Assembly (NCBI GenBank): GCA_947625875.1
Contig: CANQQG010000026.1
Location: forward strand, 1 to 32,963
DNA length: 32,963 bases
From: an uncultured Lachnospiraceae bacterium
GTDB lineage: Bacteria; Bacillota; Clostridia; Lachnospirales; Lachnospiraceae
Reading direction: 5' to 3'
This document shows, in pieces, positions 16,549 through 25,304 of this stretch; the first letter of the stretch is position 1, and the number at the start of each line of letters is the position of its first letter. A program made the position numbers and the translations under genes. The notes beneath the pieces were generated by a model. The model searched no databases. It was given only the letters and a program-made list of their open reading frames with translations, and had not been told where the DNA came from.

Positions 16549-17702
16549 TTCCGTCTCTCCTTTTCCACACGCTGCCCGGCGTCAATGCGGCAGATTTCCG
16601 CAAAATCTCTCCCGATCTCATGCGCGCACCAGCGCAGGCGGTCAAACGCGCCCGCTTCATAGAGGTTAAATACGATCATGCCGACCGGAATCGCAATGAT
16701 CATGCCGAGCACACCCTTAAACTGATACCCAATGTACATAAAAAATAACGTCACAAACGGATCCAGCCCGACCGATTCCCCGACCAGCTTTGGCTGGATC
16801 ACCTGATGCACGACAAGCGATACGCCGTATAAGACCACCATCCCGGCCGCCGTTGTGAAATTGCCGGAAAAAACCTTTATGGCGGCCCATGGCACAAGCA
16901 CTGTGCCTGTCCCAAAGACCGGCAGCATATCTAAAAAGGCAATCGCAAACCCAATCAGCCATGCATAATTAACTTTTAATATAATAAGTCCGACTGTAAT
17001 CACTACATAAATCACGCCCATGATCTTAAACTGCGCCTTAAAATAGCCGCCGACCGCCCGCAGGATCTGGGTATAGATCACGAGCGTCTTCTGCCGGAAA
17101 TGCTCCGGCATATGCTGCTCGATCGCCGCGAGCAGCCGCTCCCTGTCCGCGATAAAAAAATACGTCGCCACAAGCCCCATGATGACCTTTACGAACATAT
17201 CCGGTATGCTTCCCGCAATGTCTCCGATCGCGGACACCGTCGGCTCCTTATAATTGCTGAGCAGGCTGTTTGCCGCATCCTGCAGAACGCTGCCAAAATC
17301 AGCGACGTCGAGCTGGCGCAGATAGGAGATTCGGTGCAGGGCGGCCTGTAAACGTTCCGAAGCCTCGCTCAGCTCCGCCGCCGCGTTTTCATACATGGTG
17401 GGCAGATATTCCATAAACCCGCGCAGGCCGATCACAAGCGCAAGGCCCGCGCCATAGCACAGCAGCACAAGCGCGCCGATCACGAGAATGATCAGAAGGA
17501 CCGTCCCGTATTTCCGTTTGATCTTAATCCGCTTCTCCAAAAATTTCACAAGCGGGTCCGCGATCAGCGACAAGATAAACCCTATCACAAACGGCATGAA
17601 AAAAACGAGGATTTTTGGCAGGATAAAGAATATAAAACATAAAATTAATAAAAACACAAATAAATTTGCGCCTATTTTTAAATATTTCGTTGATTTTTTC
17701 AT
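16545..17702 (-). CDS. AI-2E/PerM family membrane permease
   Basis: A 385-residue membrane protein of the AI-2E transporter (PerM/YdbK/YtvI) family. It has paired N-terminal helices (about 9-50), a third (about 65-90), a long amphipathic section (95-165) and a C-terminal helix bundle with the family blocks 'IMGVIYVVITVGLIILKVNY', 'LDMLPVFGTGTVLVPWA' and 'GLDPFVTLFFMYIGYQFKGV'. Family members export small molecules or act in ion exchange; the substrate here is unknown, and AI-2 is only the family label. The start is 3 bases after the aroB stop, and the SD (GGAATAAGGG region) is weakly placed, suggesting coupled translation. It overlaps the SDR gene by four bases. Confidence 0.9.
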   Translation of the reverse strand: MKKSTKYLKIGANLFVFLLILCFIFFILPKILVFFMPFVIGFILSLIADPLVKFLEKRIKIKRKYGTVLLIILVIGALVLLCYGAGLALVIGLRGFMEYLPTMYENAAAELSEASERLQAALHRISYLRQLDVADFGSVLQDAANSLLSNYKEPTVSAIGDIAGSIPDMFVKVIMGLVATYFFIADRERLLAAIEQHMPEHFRQKTLVIYTQILRAVGGYFKAQFKIMGVIYVVITVGLIILKVNYAWLIGFAIAFLDMLPVFGTGTVLVPWAAIKVFSGNFTTAAGMVVLYGVSLVVHQVIQPKLVGESVGLDPFVTLFFMYIGYQFKGVLGMIIAIPVGMIVFNLYEAGAFDRLRWCAHEIGRDFAEICRIDAGQRVEKERRK

Positions 17703-17705
17703 CCC

Positions 17706-18839
17706 TTATTCCGTCCCGTCTTCCTGCGGCATAGCCATGATGATCTCCCGCGCCGTCCGCTCTTCGATCGGCATGGCAAATACGCCGTCTTTATATTCCA
17801 CAATATCCCCGATGCCGTTTTGGATGACAAACCGCAGCGTCCCGTTTTTCACTTTCTTATCCGTATACAGTTTTTTTACAAGTTCCTCCCGGTCAATATA
17901 AGAAGGGATCCCGGTCGGAAGCCCCGCCCTCTTATACAAAGAAATGACGGCGTCCCGCTCCGCTTCGCTCACATAGCCAAGCTTATGCGCAAGCATAACC
18001 TCCGCCGCCATGCCGATGGATAACGCCTCCCCATGCAGAAGGCGGTAGCCGCTGACGGTTTCGATCGCGCGGCCAACGGTATGTCCGAGATTTAATATTT
18101 CACGCAGCCCGCTCTCCCGCTCATCTTTCATGACGACCTGATATTTAATGCGGCAGTTTGTCTCCGCAATATGCATACACAGCGCGGGCTCGACCGCAAG
18201 CAGCCCCTCCATATGTTCCTCCAGAAACTGAAAGAACGCCCGATCCGCCAGACACGCATGCTTGATCGTTTCCGCCATGCCGCTTGCAATCTGCCGCGGC
18301 GGAAGCGTTTTCCATGCCGCGATATCCAGATAGACCTTTTTCGGCTGGTTAAATAAACCGATCAGGTTGGTCGCAAGCGGCGTGTCCACCGCCGTTTTCC
18401 CGCCGACGGAGGCGTCCGCCGCCGCAAGCAGCGTCGTCGCATAGTTGATAAACGGCACGCCGCGCCCAAAAGTGCCCGCGACAAAGCCCGCCAGGTCTGT
18501 CACGACGCCGCCGCCGACCGCAAGGATACAGCAGTCCCTGCGGTATCCCTTCGCCAGCATCGCGTCCTCCACCTCTTCCTTTGTCCTGCGCGTCTTGCTT
18601 TGTTCCCCCGCCGCAAAGACAAACAGATCCGCCCCAAAGCCTGCATCCGTCAAAAGCCCGGCGATCCGCTCCGCGTAGAGATCCTTTACAATGTCGTCCG
18701 TAATGACCGCAAACTTTTTTATATTGCCAACCAGCCCGTTTTTTAAATCCAGGACTAACTTTTCTTCCAGCCCGAAGCCGGTCTCGATCTCATAACTGTC
18801 ATCCACTGTTTTTACCAGTTCCACCTGAAATACGCTCAC
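17706..18839 (-). CDS. aroB: 3-dehydroquinate synthase
   Basis: A 377-residue enzyme that converts DAHP to 3-dehydroquinate, step two of the shikimate pathway, using NAD+ and a divalent metal. Diagnostic blocks are GGGVVTDLAGFVAGTFGRG (109-127), 'ATTLLAAADASVGGKTAVD' (134-152) and metal ligands Glu190 (MAETIKHA), His253 (NLGHTVGRAIE) and His269 (LLHGEALSIGMAAE). The start is GTG at 18839, supported by an AGGAGGG SD four bases upstream. No other shikimate gene is in the window. It lies 16 bases after the PEP/pyruvate-binding gene and before the permease, in one operon. Confidence 0.96.
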   Translation of the reverse strand: MSVFQVELVKTVDDSYEIETGFGLEEKLVLDLKNGLVGNIKKFAVITDDIVKDLYAERIAGLLTDAGFGADLFVFAAGEQSKTRRTKEEVEDAMLAKGYRRDCCILAVGGGVVTDLAGFVAGTFGRGVPFINYATTLLAAADASVGGKTAVDTPLATNLIGLFNQPKKVYLDIAAWKTLPPRQIASGMAETIKHACLADRAFFQFLEEHMEGLLAVEPALCMHIAETNCRIKYQVVMKDERESGLREILNLGHTVGRAIETVSGYRLLHGEALSIGMAAEVMLAHKLGYVSEAERDAVISLYKRAGLPTGIPSYIDREELVKKLYTDKKVKNGTLRFVIQNGIGDIVEYKDGVFAMPIEERTAREIIMAMPQEDGTE

Positions 18840-18855
18840 AATACCCTCCTGATCT

Positions 18856-21435
18856 TCAGCCCTGCAATACGCATAAAAGCCGTTCTTCTTTCATGTCATG
18901 GTAGACATAGCTTTCCATTTCCGAGACGTCATAGACGCCGATGATATCCGCAAGCGCCGCACCCTCCGGATAGATTTCCGCCAGGATATTTTTCCGCGCG
19001 CGGATTTTCTCCGGGCGGTAAACGCGCGTCCGCTCACTGTCAAACACCGCGCCGTACAAAATGTCCGCCTCGACCAGATCCTGAAAAATATGGCTGCCGT
19101 AAGAAAGCTCCGGCATATAGCCCGCTTTCGTCTCCGCCACCTCGCAGATCACGTCAAACTCGCTGATGTCCGAAAAAGCGGTCGGCACGCCAAGCTCCGG
19201 CGACGACGTGCAGATCCTGCCCGGCACGAGCAGCATCAGATGTTTTTCCCGCTCCCTGAAATGCCAGTTGACCGCGCCAATTGCCCTCGCGATCTCATGC
19301 TTATCCTTATAATTCATTTCATAGTACGCCACCGGATCCACCAGCACGATGTAATCCAGTTTCATCGCGCGCGAAAGCCCCATAGAGGCATGGCGGCAGT
19401 CCAGAAAAATGCGCTCCTGCGGTATGTCCGACGGCGCAGCCACCGCTTCTTTTTCCTGCGCCACCTGTAACGGACGGCACTGCAAAAGGTTTACGACATA
19501 TTCCCCTTCTTCGGAAACATTGATCGTGTATTCAATGTCAACGGGATATTCATACTCTTTTTGTATCAGCGCCATGACTTCGCGCAGCGTTTTCATCAGC
19601 TCCGCATTTTTTACGAGCCCCGCGCAGGAGACAAACAATACGTCCCGCCGCTGCCCGCGGTCGAAAAACATCCGCTCCGCGTCATGGTCATGCTCCAGCA
19701 ATATGTCTTTCAGATAAGGCGGAAGTTTTTCTTTGATCTGCGCCAGTTCCCTGCTCTCGACCTCACCGCCTGCCGTATTGATCAGGTCAATCCGCCGCTG
19801 TGAGAACCGGTGCCTGCGCGCGCTCGTCGTCTCCGCCGCCGCTTCCGGCTTATCAAGGCTGACCAGCCTCGGGTACGAACCCTGTGTGCGGTCCACCGCG
19901 CCTGTGCCAAGCCCCATGACAAGCCGCAGCATTCCGGCCGCCGGGTCGATCGCCTCCAGGAAACGGTACGGGCTGTACGAATACCCGACGCCCGCCGCGC
20001 ATGGCATAAAAAAGTCCTCGTAGCGCGAGCCGGACACGCGCTGGATCAGCAGCGCCATCTGCTCGTCCCTGCCCTCTAAGCCCCTGCGCCTGCGGTAATC
20101 CAGCGCCGACCGGCTCATCGTGCTGGCGTATACGGTGCGGATCGCTTCCTCAAGCGCGTACAGCCGCTCCTTCAATGTCCCGTTATTCGCGCAGAAGACC
20201 GACTCATATTTTCCCGCAAACGCATTGCCAAACCCGTCCTCCAGAATGCTGCTGGAACGCACGATGATCGGATCGTTCCCGTAATAATCCAGCATCTGGC
20301 CAAACTGTTCCTCCTCCGCAGCGGGAAATTCCCCTCTGCGCAGGCACTCCGCAAACGTGTCCGCCAGGGAAAAGTATTCCTCCTCCGACCGCTGGCGGAT
20401 ACGGATATCCCAGAAATTGTTATGTACGATATACGAATAAAACACATCTGAGCCGACATAAAAGGAGTCGTGCGGCTCCAGCCTGTCATACAGATCCGGC
20501 CGCTTATTTTCCACCAGCTTCCTCGCCAGCAGCATTCCGCACGCTTTCCCGCCGATCATGCCTGTGCCGATCATGCGCCTGCGCACTTCAAAATAGTCCT
20601 CCGGCGCAAAATTGGCTTTCACAAGCTCCCGCAGCTTTTCATCCCGCGTCATCATAATATCGCACATCCTGCCGCACGCATCGCCAACGTCCATGCCCTG
20701 CGCATACATCTGTTCCGCCAGCGCAAAGAAACGGTCCCAGCTGTCCATATTCCGCTCTTCGCCCAGTGTCTGGCTGCGGTTCATCAGATGATAGAAATGG
20801 CTGACCGCAACGCCCTCCATCAGCGGCCGGAAATCCCCGGTTTCTTTCTCATAAATATGCGGCAGGAACATCGTTTCCGTATAACGGTTCCAGACTTTTA
20901 ACGGGCGCACGTATATATGCGCCGCGTCCGAATAGACGTCCAGAAATAACTGCGTCGTATCCCGTATCGCCGCTAACGCCTGGAACGAATGCTTCCCCCG
21001 GATCAGCGGGAAGAACGCAACGGTGTCCAGCCGGAACAGAAACGGGCATGTCACCTTAAAGAAATTTCCCATCATCAGATCCGTCGCCCACGCCGTCTGC
21101 AGCTCGGAAAGGCAGTCGAACACATAAAACGCGTCGCGCCCCTCCCGTTCGATCAGATTATGTATCTCAACCGTAAACGTTTCAAAGCGGTGGGACAGCT
21201 CGATCGTAACGACCTTTACGCCCTCCGCCGCCTCCACGAGCGGCGCATGGGACGCGAACCGCACATAGATCAGGTTTCTTTTGTCCAGAAGCGCCTGCTT
21301 TACATAAGGAGTGACAAAAAGCTGAAACTCTTCCAGATCCGTAACGCGCCAGACCACATTGTCGCCCAGCCGTATGTTGTCAAATGCTTTATCCATTTTC
21401 GGGATCCCCGATAAAATACGTTCAAATGCCGCCAT
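18856..21435 (-). CDS. PEP/pyruvate-binding domain protein with an N-terminal RecA-like region
   Basis: A 859-residue protein (numbering from the frame start 2 residues earlier). Residues about 290-530 match the PPDK/PEP-synthase nucleotide-binding domain: 'MIGTGMIGGKACGMLLARKL' (290-309), 'DPIIVRSSSILEDGFGNAFAGK' (390-411) and 'MALLIQRVSGSRYEDFFMP' (462-480). The first 230 residues recall a KaiC/RecA-type fold ('GIPKMDKAFDNIRLGDNVVW', 'FYVFDCLSELQ') but lack a Walker A loop. The C-terminal about 200 residues are unassigned; no phosphohistidine or PEP-utilising barrel is evident, so it is not a full PPDK or PEP synthase. The ATG at 21435 fits the AAGGAG SD; the ATG at 21441 is too close. It leads the aroB operon from a good promoter. 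Reaction unknown. Confidence 0.85.
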   Translation of the reverse strand: MAAFERILSGIPKMDKAFDNIRLGDNVVWRVTDLEEFQLFVTPYVKQALLDKRNLIYVRFASHAPLVEAAEGVKVVTIELSHRFETFTVEIHNLIEREGRDAFYVFDCLSELQTAWATDLMMGNFFKVTCPFLFRLDTVAFFPLIRGKHSFQALAAIRDTTQLFLDVYSDAAHIYVRPLKVWNRYTETMFLPHIYEKETGDFRPLMEGVAVSHFYHLMNRSQTLGEERNMDSWDRFFALAEQMYAQGMDVGDACGRMCDIMMTRDEKLRELVKANFAPEDYFEVRRRMIGTGMIGGKACGMLLARKLVENKRPDLYDRLEPHDSFYVGSDVFYSYIVHNNFWDIRIRQRSEEEYFSLADTFAECLRRGEFPAAEEEQFGQMLDYYGNDPIIVRSSSILEDGFGNAFAGKYESVFCANNGTLKERLYALEEAIRTVYASTMSRSALDYRRRRGLEGRDEQMALLIQRVSGSRYEDFFMPCAAGVGYSYSPYRFLEAIDPAAGMLRLVMGLGTGAVDRTQGSYPRLVSLDKPEAAAETTSARRHRFSQRRIDLINTAGGEVESRELAQIKEKLPPYLKDILLEHDHDAERMFFDRGQRRDVLFVSCAGLVKNAELMKTLREVMALIQKEYEYPVDIEYTINVSEEGEYVVNLLQCRPLQVAQEKEAVAAPSDIPQERIFLDCRHASMGLSRAMKLDYIVLVDPVAYYEMNYKDKHEIARAIGAVNWHFREREKHLMLLVPGRICTSSPELGVPTAFSDISEFDVICEVAETKAGYMPELSYGSHIFQDLVEADILYGAVFDSERTRVYRPEKIRARKNILAEIYPEGAALADIIGVYDVSEMESYVYHDMKEERLLCVLQG

Positions 21436-21473
21436 CTGCATACTCCTTTCTGAATGCGGTTTTCCTGCTTATA

Positions 21474-21502
21474 AATATAACTCTTATTTGCATTCTGTAC
21501 AA
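21474..21502 (-). promoter_or_regulatory. Promoter of the PEP-binding/aroB operon
   Basis: Minus strand TTGTAC (21502-21497), 17-base spacer, TATATT (21479-21474), about 40 bases before the ATG at 21435. Confidence 0.65.
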
Positions 21503-21519
21503 GTGCGGGTTTCGGCCTT

Positions 21520-22149
21520 TTATCCTTTTACATATTTTCTATGAAACGCTATCCATTTATCCTTCGTTTCCATCACTTCAAAAATATTCTTCATCTGTAA
21601 CAGCTTATAGACAGACACTGACCTTGCCTGACAATTTATTGACTTTTTCGGATTAAATTCAATATCCGTAAACCAGTCATATTCCGTCAAATCAAGCGTC
21701 ATTTCATAATTCTGAATCAGCGCTTTAACATATATGTAATCGTAAAACAATGTTTTAGGTTCTAATGGCCACGTTTCCCCGTCCAGGCAAAACGACTTTA
21801 GTTCTCCTGAATTTCTGATTCTTTCATCTTTTTTTGCTTCTTTTGGCGTTACAAAAAGCAAATCCTCATAAGGACCGCCGTTCTCAAATTTTTTTGAGCT
21901 CTGAAATACATTTTCTAATGGCCTGTCATCGTACTTCAAAGAAAAAGCCCCTATATCCTTCCCTAACGAAACCGTCCCTTTTGATGAAATTTCTAATGCA
22001 GTTTTATTTGTTTCCTTCTTTATCGATTCATGTAAATTCATAATATTTTTTTGTTTTTGTGTAATTGCAAATCCTGCATTCCATTCAAACTCAAATTCTT
22101 TGCATATTACGCTGTCATTACTGATAGACCACGCCGGTCTTTTTGCCAT
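21520..22149 (-). CDS. NADAR-family protein of the DarT1-associated antitoxin type
   Basis: A 209-residue protein that resembles DarT1-associated NADAR antitoxins. Recognisable blocks are 'EFEWNAGFAITQKQKNI' near residue 20, 'NVFQSSKKFENGGPYEDL' (80-97), 'WPLEPKTLFYDYIY' (127-140) and 'FTDIEFNPKKSINCQARS' (160-177). NADAR domains are reported to remove ADP-ribose from guanine bases in DNA, reversing the DarT1 toxin. The ATG at 22149 has a GGAGGA SD seven bases upstream; a TTG at 22164 is rejected. It is more AT-rich than its neighbours, a sign of transfer. No DarT1-like ART gene is adjacent: upstream are a 46-codon ORF and an AAA/PD-(D/E)XK gene, downstream the PEP-binding gene on a separate promoter. 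Confidence 0.75.
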   Translation of the reverse strand: MAKRPAWSISNDSVICKEFEFEWNAGFAITQKQKNIMNLHESIKKETNKTALEISSKGTVSLGKDIGAFSLKYDDRPLENVFQSSKKFENGGPYEDLLFVTPKEAKKDERIRNSGELKSFCLDGETWPLEPKTLFYDYIYVKALIQNYEMTLDLTEYDWFTDIEFNPKKSINCQARSVSVYKLLQMKNIFEVMETKDKWIAFHRKYVKG

Positions 22150-22153
22150 AATA

Positions 22154-22294
22154 TCATCCTCCAAATTTTTCTACAATCCAATTGTCCGCGCTTTTTTCCG
22201 GATCATTTTCCGGTTTGGCTTTTGCTGACAGCGGGGAAATGCCGCCGCCCTGCGGAGCGCCGGCAATCGTATCTCCATACGCATCATCTATCAT
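22154..22294 (-). CDS. Possible 46-aa coupled small protein
   Basis: An ATG at 22294-22292 overlaps the stop of the AAA/PD-(D/E)XK gene (ATGA), and the frame runs 46 codons to a TGA four bases before the NADAR ATG, so it fills the gap between the two genes exactly. The product has Gly/Pro-rich AGAPQGGGISPL (11-22) followed by a charged stretch and ends WIVEKFGG. The PQGG-x-x-SPL piece resembles reverse transcriptase motif 4, but the other RT motifs are absent. It could be a real coupled peptide, a relic of a longer gene, or chance. SD support is only the purine-rich GGCGGCGGGCG before it. Confidence 0.35.
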   Translation of the reverse strand: MIDDAYGDTIAGAPQGGGISPLSAKAKPENDPEKSADNWIVEKFGG

Positions 22295-23982
22295 CGCCCG
22301 CCGCCGATCAGCGTTTCCCTCCCCCGGAACGCAAACCCATATTTCCGTATGCGTTCCGCCGAAATGCCTTCCGCGGCCATCTCTGCGGCATAATGCTTCT
22401 CCTCGATCTGACGCAGAGCCGCCTGTACCGTATCGTCAAGCGTCCCATCCCTGCGTCTGTCAAACACCTTGAACTCTATGATGATCGCGGGATCTTCCGC
22501 TTCTTTTGGCTTAAACGCCACGTCATACCTGCCAAAACCGCTCTCCCGGTTCGATCTTATTACATACCTGTCCTTTAACTCCACCGTCAGCCCCAGCACA
22601 AGCCCATGGTAAAACCGTTCCGGCTCCGTCCGCCCGGACTGCTTCCCTGCCGTATCAAAGCTGCTGAACACATCCTCGGACAGCCGGTTCATATATTCGT
22701 TCATCGCATCCAGGTCGTCCGCAAGGAGCGCCGCGATAAACCCGTTGTACTCCCACCTGCCCGGCGCAAACCAGCCCGTAAACATATTTTCAAACACGAT
22801 CCGGACTTCTTTGTTCGTCAGCGCCAGCTCGCAGCGGAAGAGCCCCCGGTCCGTCAATGCGCTGCTGACGGCCTTCAGGTATCCGCCCGCCAAAAGCAGG
22901 CTCCATATGGCATTTTCGTCCCGGTCCAGCTGGTTAAAAACAATCTCCTCGTCAATGTTTGTGCAGAAGGTTTTTCCGTTGACCAGATCTTCCATGGCCG
23001 TTTTTATGTCAGGGCCGCTTCTCTGAATGAGCCTGTTCGCCAAAGCATTCGAGCTTGTATTCGCCCAATATGCGCCATATTTCTTTTCATCAAGAAAATT
23101 AATGATCGACCATGGGTTGTAAATATTATCACAGTCCCCGAAGTGGAAACCATCATACCATTCCTTTATTTTTTTCCTTTCCTCCTGTAAGCCAAACTCC
23201 GCTAACGCGCAAAAAACTTCGTTTTCTGTAAAGCCAAAAGAAGTCTGATACTTTTCGGAAGAGGTCGTTATCACCTTCAGATTGTTCAGGTCAGAAAAAA
23301 TCGACTCCTTGCTCACCCGCGTCACGCCGGTCATCAGGCCACGTTCCAGCCAGGGGTTTGTCTTAAAAGCCGCATGGAACAGGCTGCGCATGAAGCCAGC
23401 CATTTCATCCCAGTACCCGTTTACATAGGCTTCCTGCATCGGGGCGTCATACTCATCTAAAAGGATAATCACTTTTTTATTGTAATAACTCCCCAGAAAC
23501 CCCGCCATGTTATTAATGGCAGACGTCGCCGCACTCTCATCCATGTCCATCGACACCTTACGGAAAAGCTGCCTGTCAAGATCTGTCAGCCGGTCGCTGT
23601 CTTTGAGAAAGGAATGCTTCGCATATAATTTAACAATCAGCTCATAAATCTTTTGCCTGACCGACCTGTAATCTTTCCCCTTTGCATTCGCAAAACTTAA
23701 AAAAATAACCGGATACGTCCCCTGCAGTTTCCGGTACTTTTCCTCCTCCCAGATGGAAAGCCCCGCAAACAGATCCCCCCTGCCTTTACAGCTGACCGAA
23801 AAGAAACACTCCGCCATGCTCATCGTCAGAGTCTTGCCAAACCTGCGCGGCCGGGTGATAAGCGTCACATCATCCCCGTTCTCCCACCATTCTTTGATAA
23901 AAGACGTTTTATCAATATAAAAATAATCATTTTCTATGACATTTTTAAAATCCTGTTTTCCGATCGCCACTGTCCTTGCCAT
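22291..23982 (-). CDS. AAA-ATPase-like / PD-(D/E)XK nuclease fusion protein (copy 1)
   Basis: A 563-residue protein with the 'AAA-ATPase-like' (PF09820-type) plus C-terminal PD-(D/E)XK (DUF1703-type) layout. The N-terminus has 'DKTSFIKEWWE' and the P-loop-like RPRRFGKT (44-51). Walker B is VIILLDEYDAP (171-181). The nuclease-like core is D487 (GRYDVAF), E503 and K505 (IIIEFK). Such proteins are very common in gut Clostridia and Bacteroidetes, often in many copies; a defence or mobile-element role is suspected but unproven. The ATG at 23982 has a GGGGG SD; a TTG five codons upstream is in the SD and rejected. It has its own strong promoter and is followed by the coupled 46-aa ORF and the NADAR gene. 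Confidence 0.9.
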   Translation of the reverse strand: MARTVAIGKQDFKNVIENDYFYIDKTSFIKEWWENGDDVTLITRPRRFGKTLTMSMAECFFSVSCKGRGDLFAGLSIWEEEKYRKLQGTYPVIFLSFANAKGKDYRSVRQKIYELIVKLYAKHSFLKDSDRLTDLDRQLFRKVSMDMDESAATSAINNMAGFLGSYYNKKVIILLDEYDAPMQEAYVNGYWDEMAGFMRSLFHAAFKTNPWLERGLMTGVTRVSKESIFSDLNNLKVITTSSEKYQTSFGFTENEVFCALAEFGLQEERKKIKEWYDGFHFGDCDNIYNPWSIINFLDEKKYGAYWANTSSNALANRLIQRSGPDIKTAMEDLVNGKTFCTNIDEEIVFNQLDRDENAIWSLLLAGGYLKAVSSALTDRGLFRCELALTNKEVRIVFENMFTGWFAPGRWEYNGFIAALLADDLDAMNEYMNRLSEDVFSSFDTAGKQSGRTEPERFYHGLVLGLTVELKDRYVIRSNRESGFGRYDVAFKPKEAEDPAIIIEFKVFDRRRDGTLDDTVQAALRQIEEKHYAAEMAAEGISAERIRKYGFAFRGRETLIGGGR

Positions 23983-24020
23983 ATTTACAGCCCCCAATCT
24001 TTGTTCCTGTGACTGCTATC

Positions 24021-24049
24021 ATTATAACCAATCAAGCCCCAAATAGCAA
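24021..24049 (-). promoter_or_regulatory. Promoter of the AAA/PD-(D/E)XK - NADAR unit
   Basis: Minus strand TTGCTA (24049-24044), 17-base spacer, perfect TATAAT (24026-24021), about 40 bases before the ATG at 23982. Confidence 0.7.
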
Positions 24050-24092
24050 ACCCCATTGTACGGACGGCTGTAATACAGGCGGCTGCATAAAT

Positions 24093-25304
24093 TTACCGCC
24101 CGCGCACCTGATACGTGCAGTAAGCCCGCCAGCCGGCCCACACAAACAGCGCGGTAAGCGCAAGCCACAAAAGCGGCGCGGCCTGCATACTCTCCAGTCC
24201 GTCCACAAACGGAAACGGCACAAGCCGGTAGTCGAACAGCCCGTCCGGCGCGCATAAATTTACCGGCATATAATTCCAGATTTGCGACAACACGCGCATA
24301 CGCGGCGGTATGCTGACCATCCTCGCCAGAAATGCCGCGGCGACTGCGACAGAAAGCGCACCGATATTGTGGCGCAGCAGCTCAGAAAGCGTCATCGTAA
24401 AGACCGCCGTCAGCAGCGCGCCCGCAAGCGCCACTCCGGAAGCCGCCAGCGCGGCCATGCCGATTGAAACCGGCTTTGAAGTAAACGGCGCATAAATCTG
24501 CAGCATCGCATGGAACCCGTCGCTCCCGGAAATGAGAAAGTTTACGCCGAACGTGACGCCAAGCATCAGGCCCGCATAAACAACAGACACTGCGCTGCCC
24601 GCAGTTATTTTTGCAAAATACAGCATACGTTTTCCATGCTGCGCGCATAACAGCAGCTGATCCGTCCTTTTCATATGTTCCTCATAAAAAACGCCGCTCA
24701 TGCAGACGGCGGAAAAAAATGTAACCAAAAGCATAACCATGTAAATGCCGACTCCAAACAGCGCGCTTTCATAACCGTCCGCATATTGATACAGGAAAGG
24801 GCGCGGCAGTTTTTTCTCCTGCGCCTCCCAATGCGCCCGCTCCTTTTCCGTCAGCCGGTAAGCGTCCCACCGCTCCTCCAGCAATTCCCTGCGCAGACGG
24901 TAATATGCGTCCCCATTCAGCAGCGCGCCGTTTCCGTCCGCCATTTCCGGCACAAGGCGCAGCCGCTGAAATACGTCCAGATAACGGCGCAGGTTTTCAT
25001 TTAGATAAAAAAGATCATACCAATGCTCCCGATCTTCTGTCCCGGCGTCCGCAAGCGCCTTTTGCATTTCATCCAGCAGGGCGTCCACGCTTTTTCCGGA
25101 CAGCGCCCTCGCATACGCCGCATCCTTCCGAAACCCTTCCAGACGCGTTTCGATATATTTTCCGTCGATATATGTCGTTCCAAAACACACCGAACAGAGC
25201 AAAATCATCAGAAACGCCAGAAGGCTCCCCGCCGTAATCCATGTCCCCTTGCGCTTCAAAATCTTTTTTATCTCAAACTTTACCAGCCATAAAAATTGTT
25301 TCAT
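24093..25304 (-). CDS. ABC-2-type transporter permease
   Basis: A 403-residue membrane protein. The cytoplasmic start 'MKQFLWLVKFEIKKILKRKGTW' leads into helix 1 (about 23-43). A soluble loop of about 130 residues follows, then five more helices (near 185-210, 240-265, 285-310, 315-340 and 375-395). This is the layout of ABC-2 permeases for bacteriocins, antibiotics or lipids. The ATG at 25304 has a GGAGGAGA SD seven bases upstream and lies 32 bases inside the end of the ATPase gene, so the two are coupled. The substrate is unknown; the ECF sigma operon suggests an envelope-stress or antimicrobial-peptide role. Confidence 0.82.
   Translation of the reverse strand: MKQFLWLVKFEIKKILKRKGTWITAGSLLAFLMILLCSVCFGTTYIDGKYIETRLEGFRKDAAYARALSGKSVDALLDEMQKALADAGTEDREHWYDLFYLNENLRRYLDVFQRLRLVPEMADGNGALLNGDAYYRLRRELLEERWDAYRLTEKERAHWEAQEKKLPRPFLYQYADGYESALFGVGIYMVMLLVTFFSAVCMSGVFYEEHMKRTDQLLLCAQHGKRMLYFAKITAGSAVSVVYAGLMLGVTFGVNFLISGSDGFHAMLQIYAPFTSKPVSIGMAALAASGVALAGALLTAVFTMTLSELLRHNIGALSVAVAAAFLARMVSIPPRMRVLSQIWNYMPVNLCAPDGLFDYRLVPFPFVDGLESMQAAPLLWLALTALFVWAGWRAYCTYQVRGR

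Noticed and set aside
22154-22294. Group II intron or retron reverse transcriptase fragment
   Set aside because: Only one RT-like motif is present; no YxDD, maturase domain or intron RNA structure is visible nearby.
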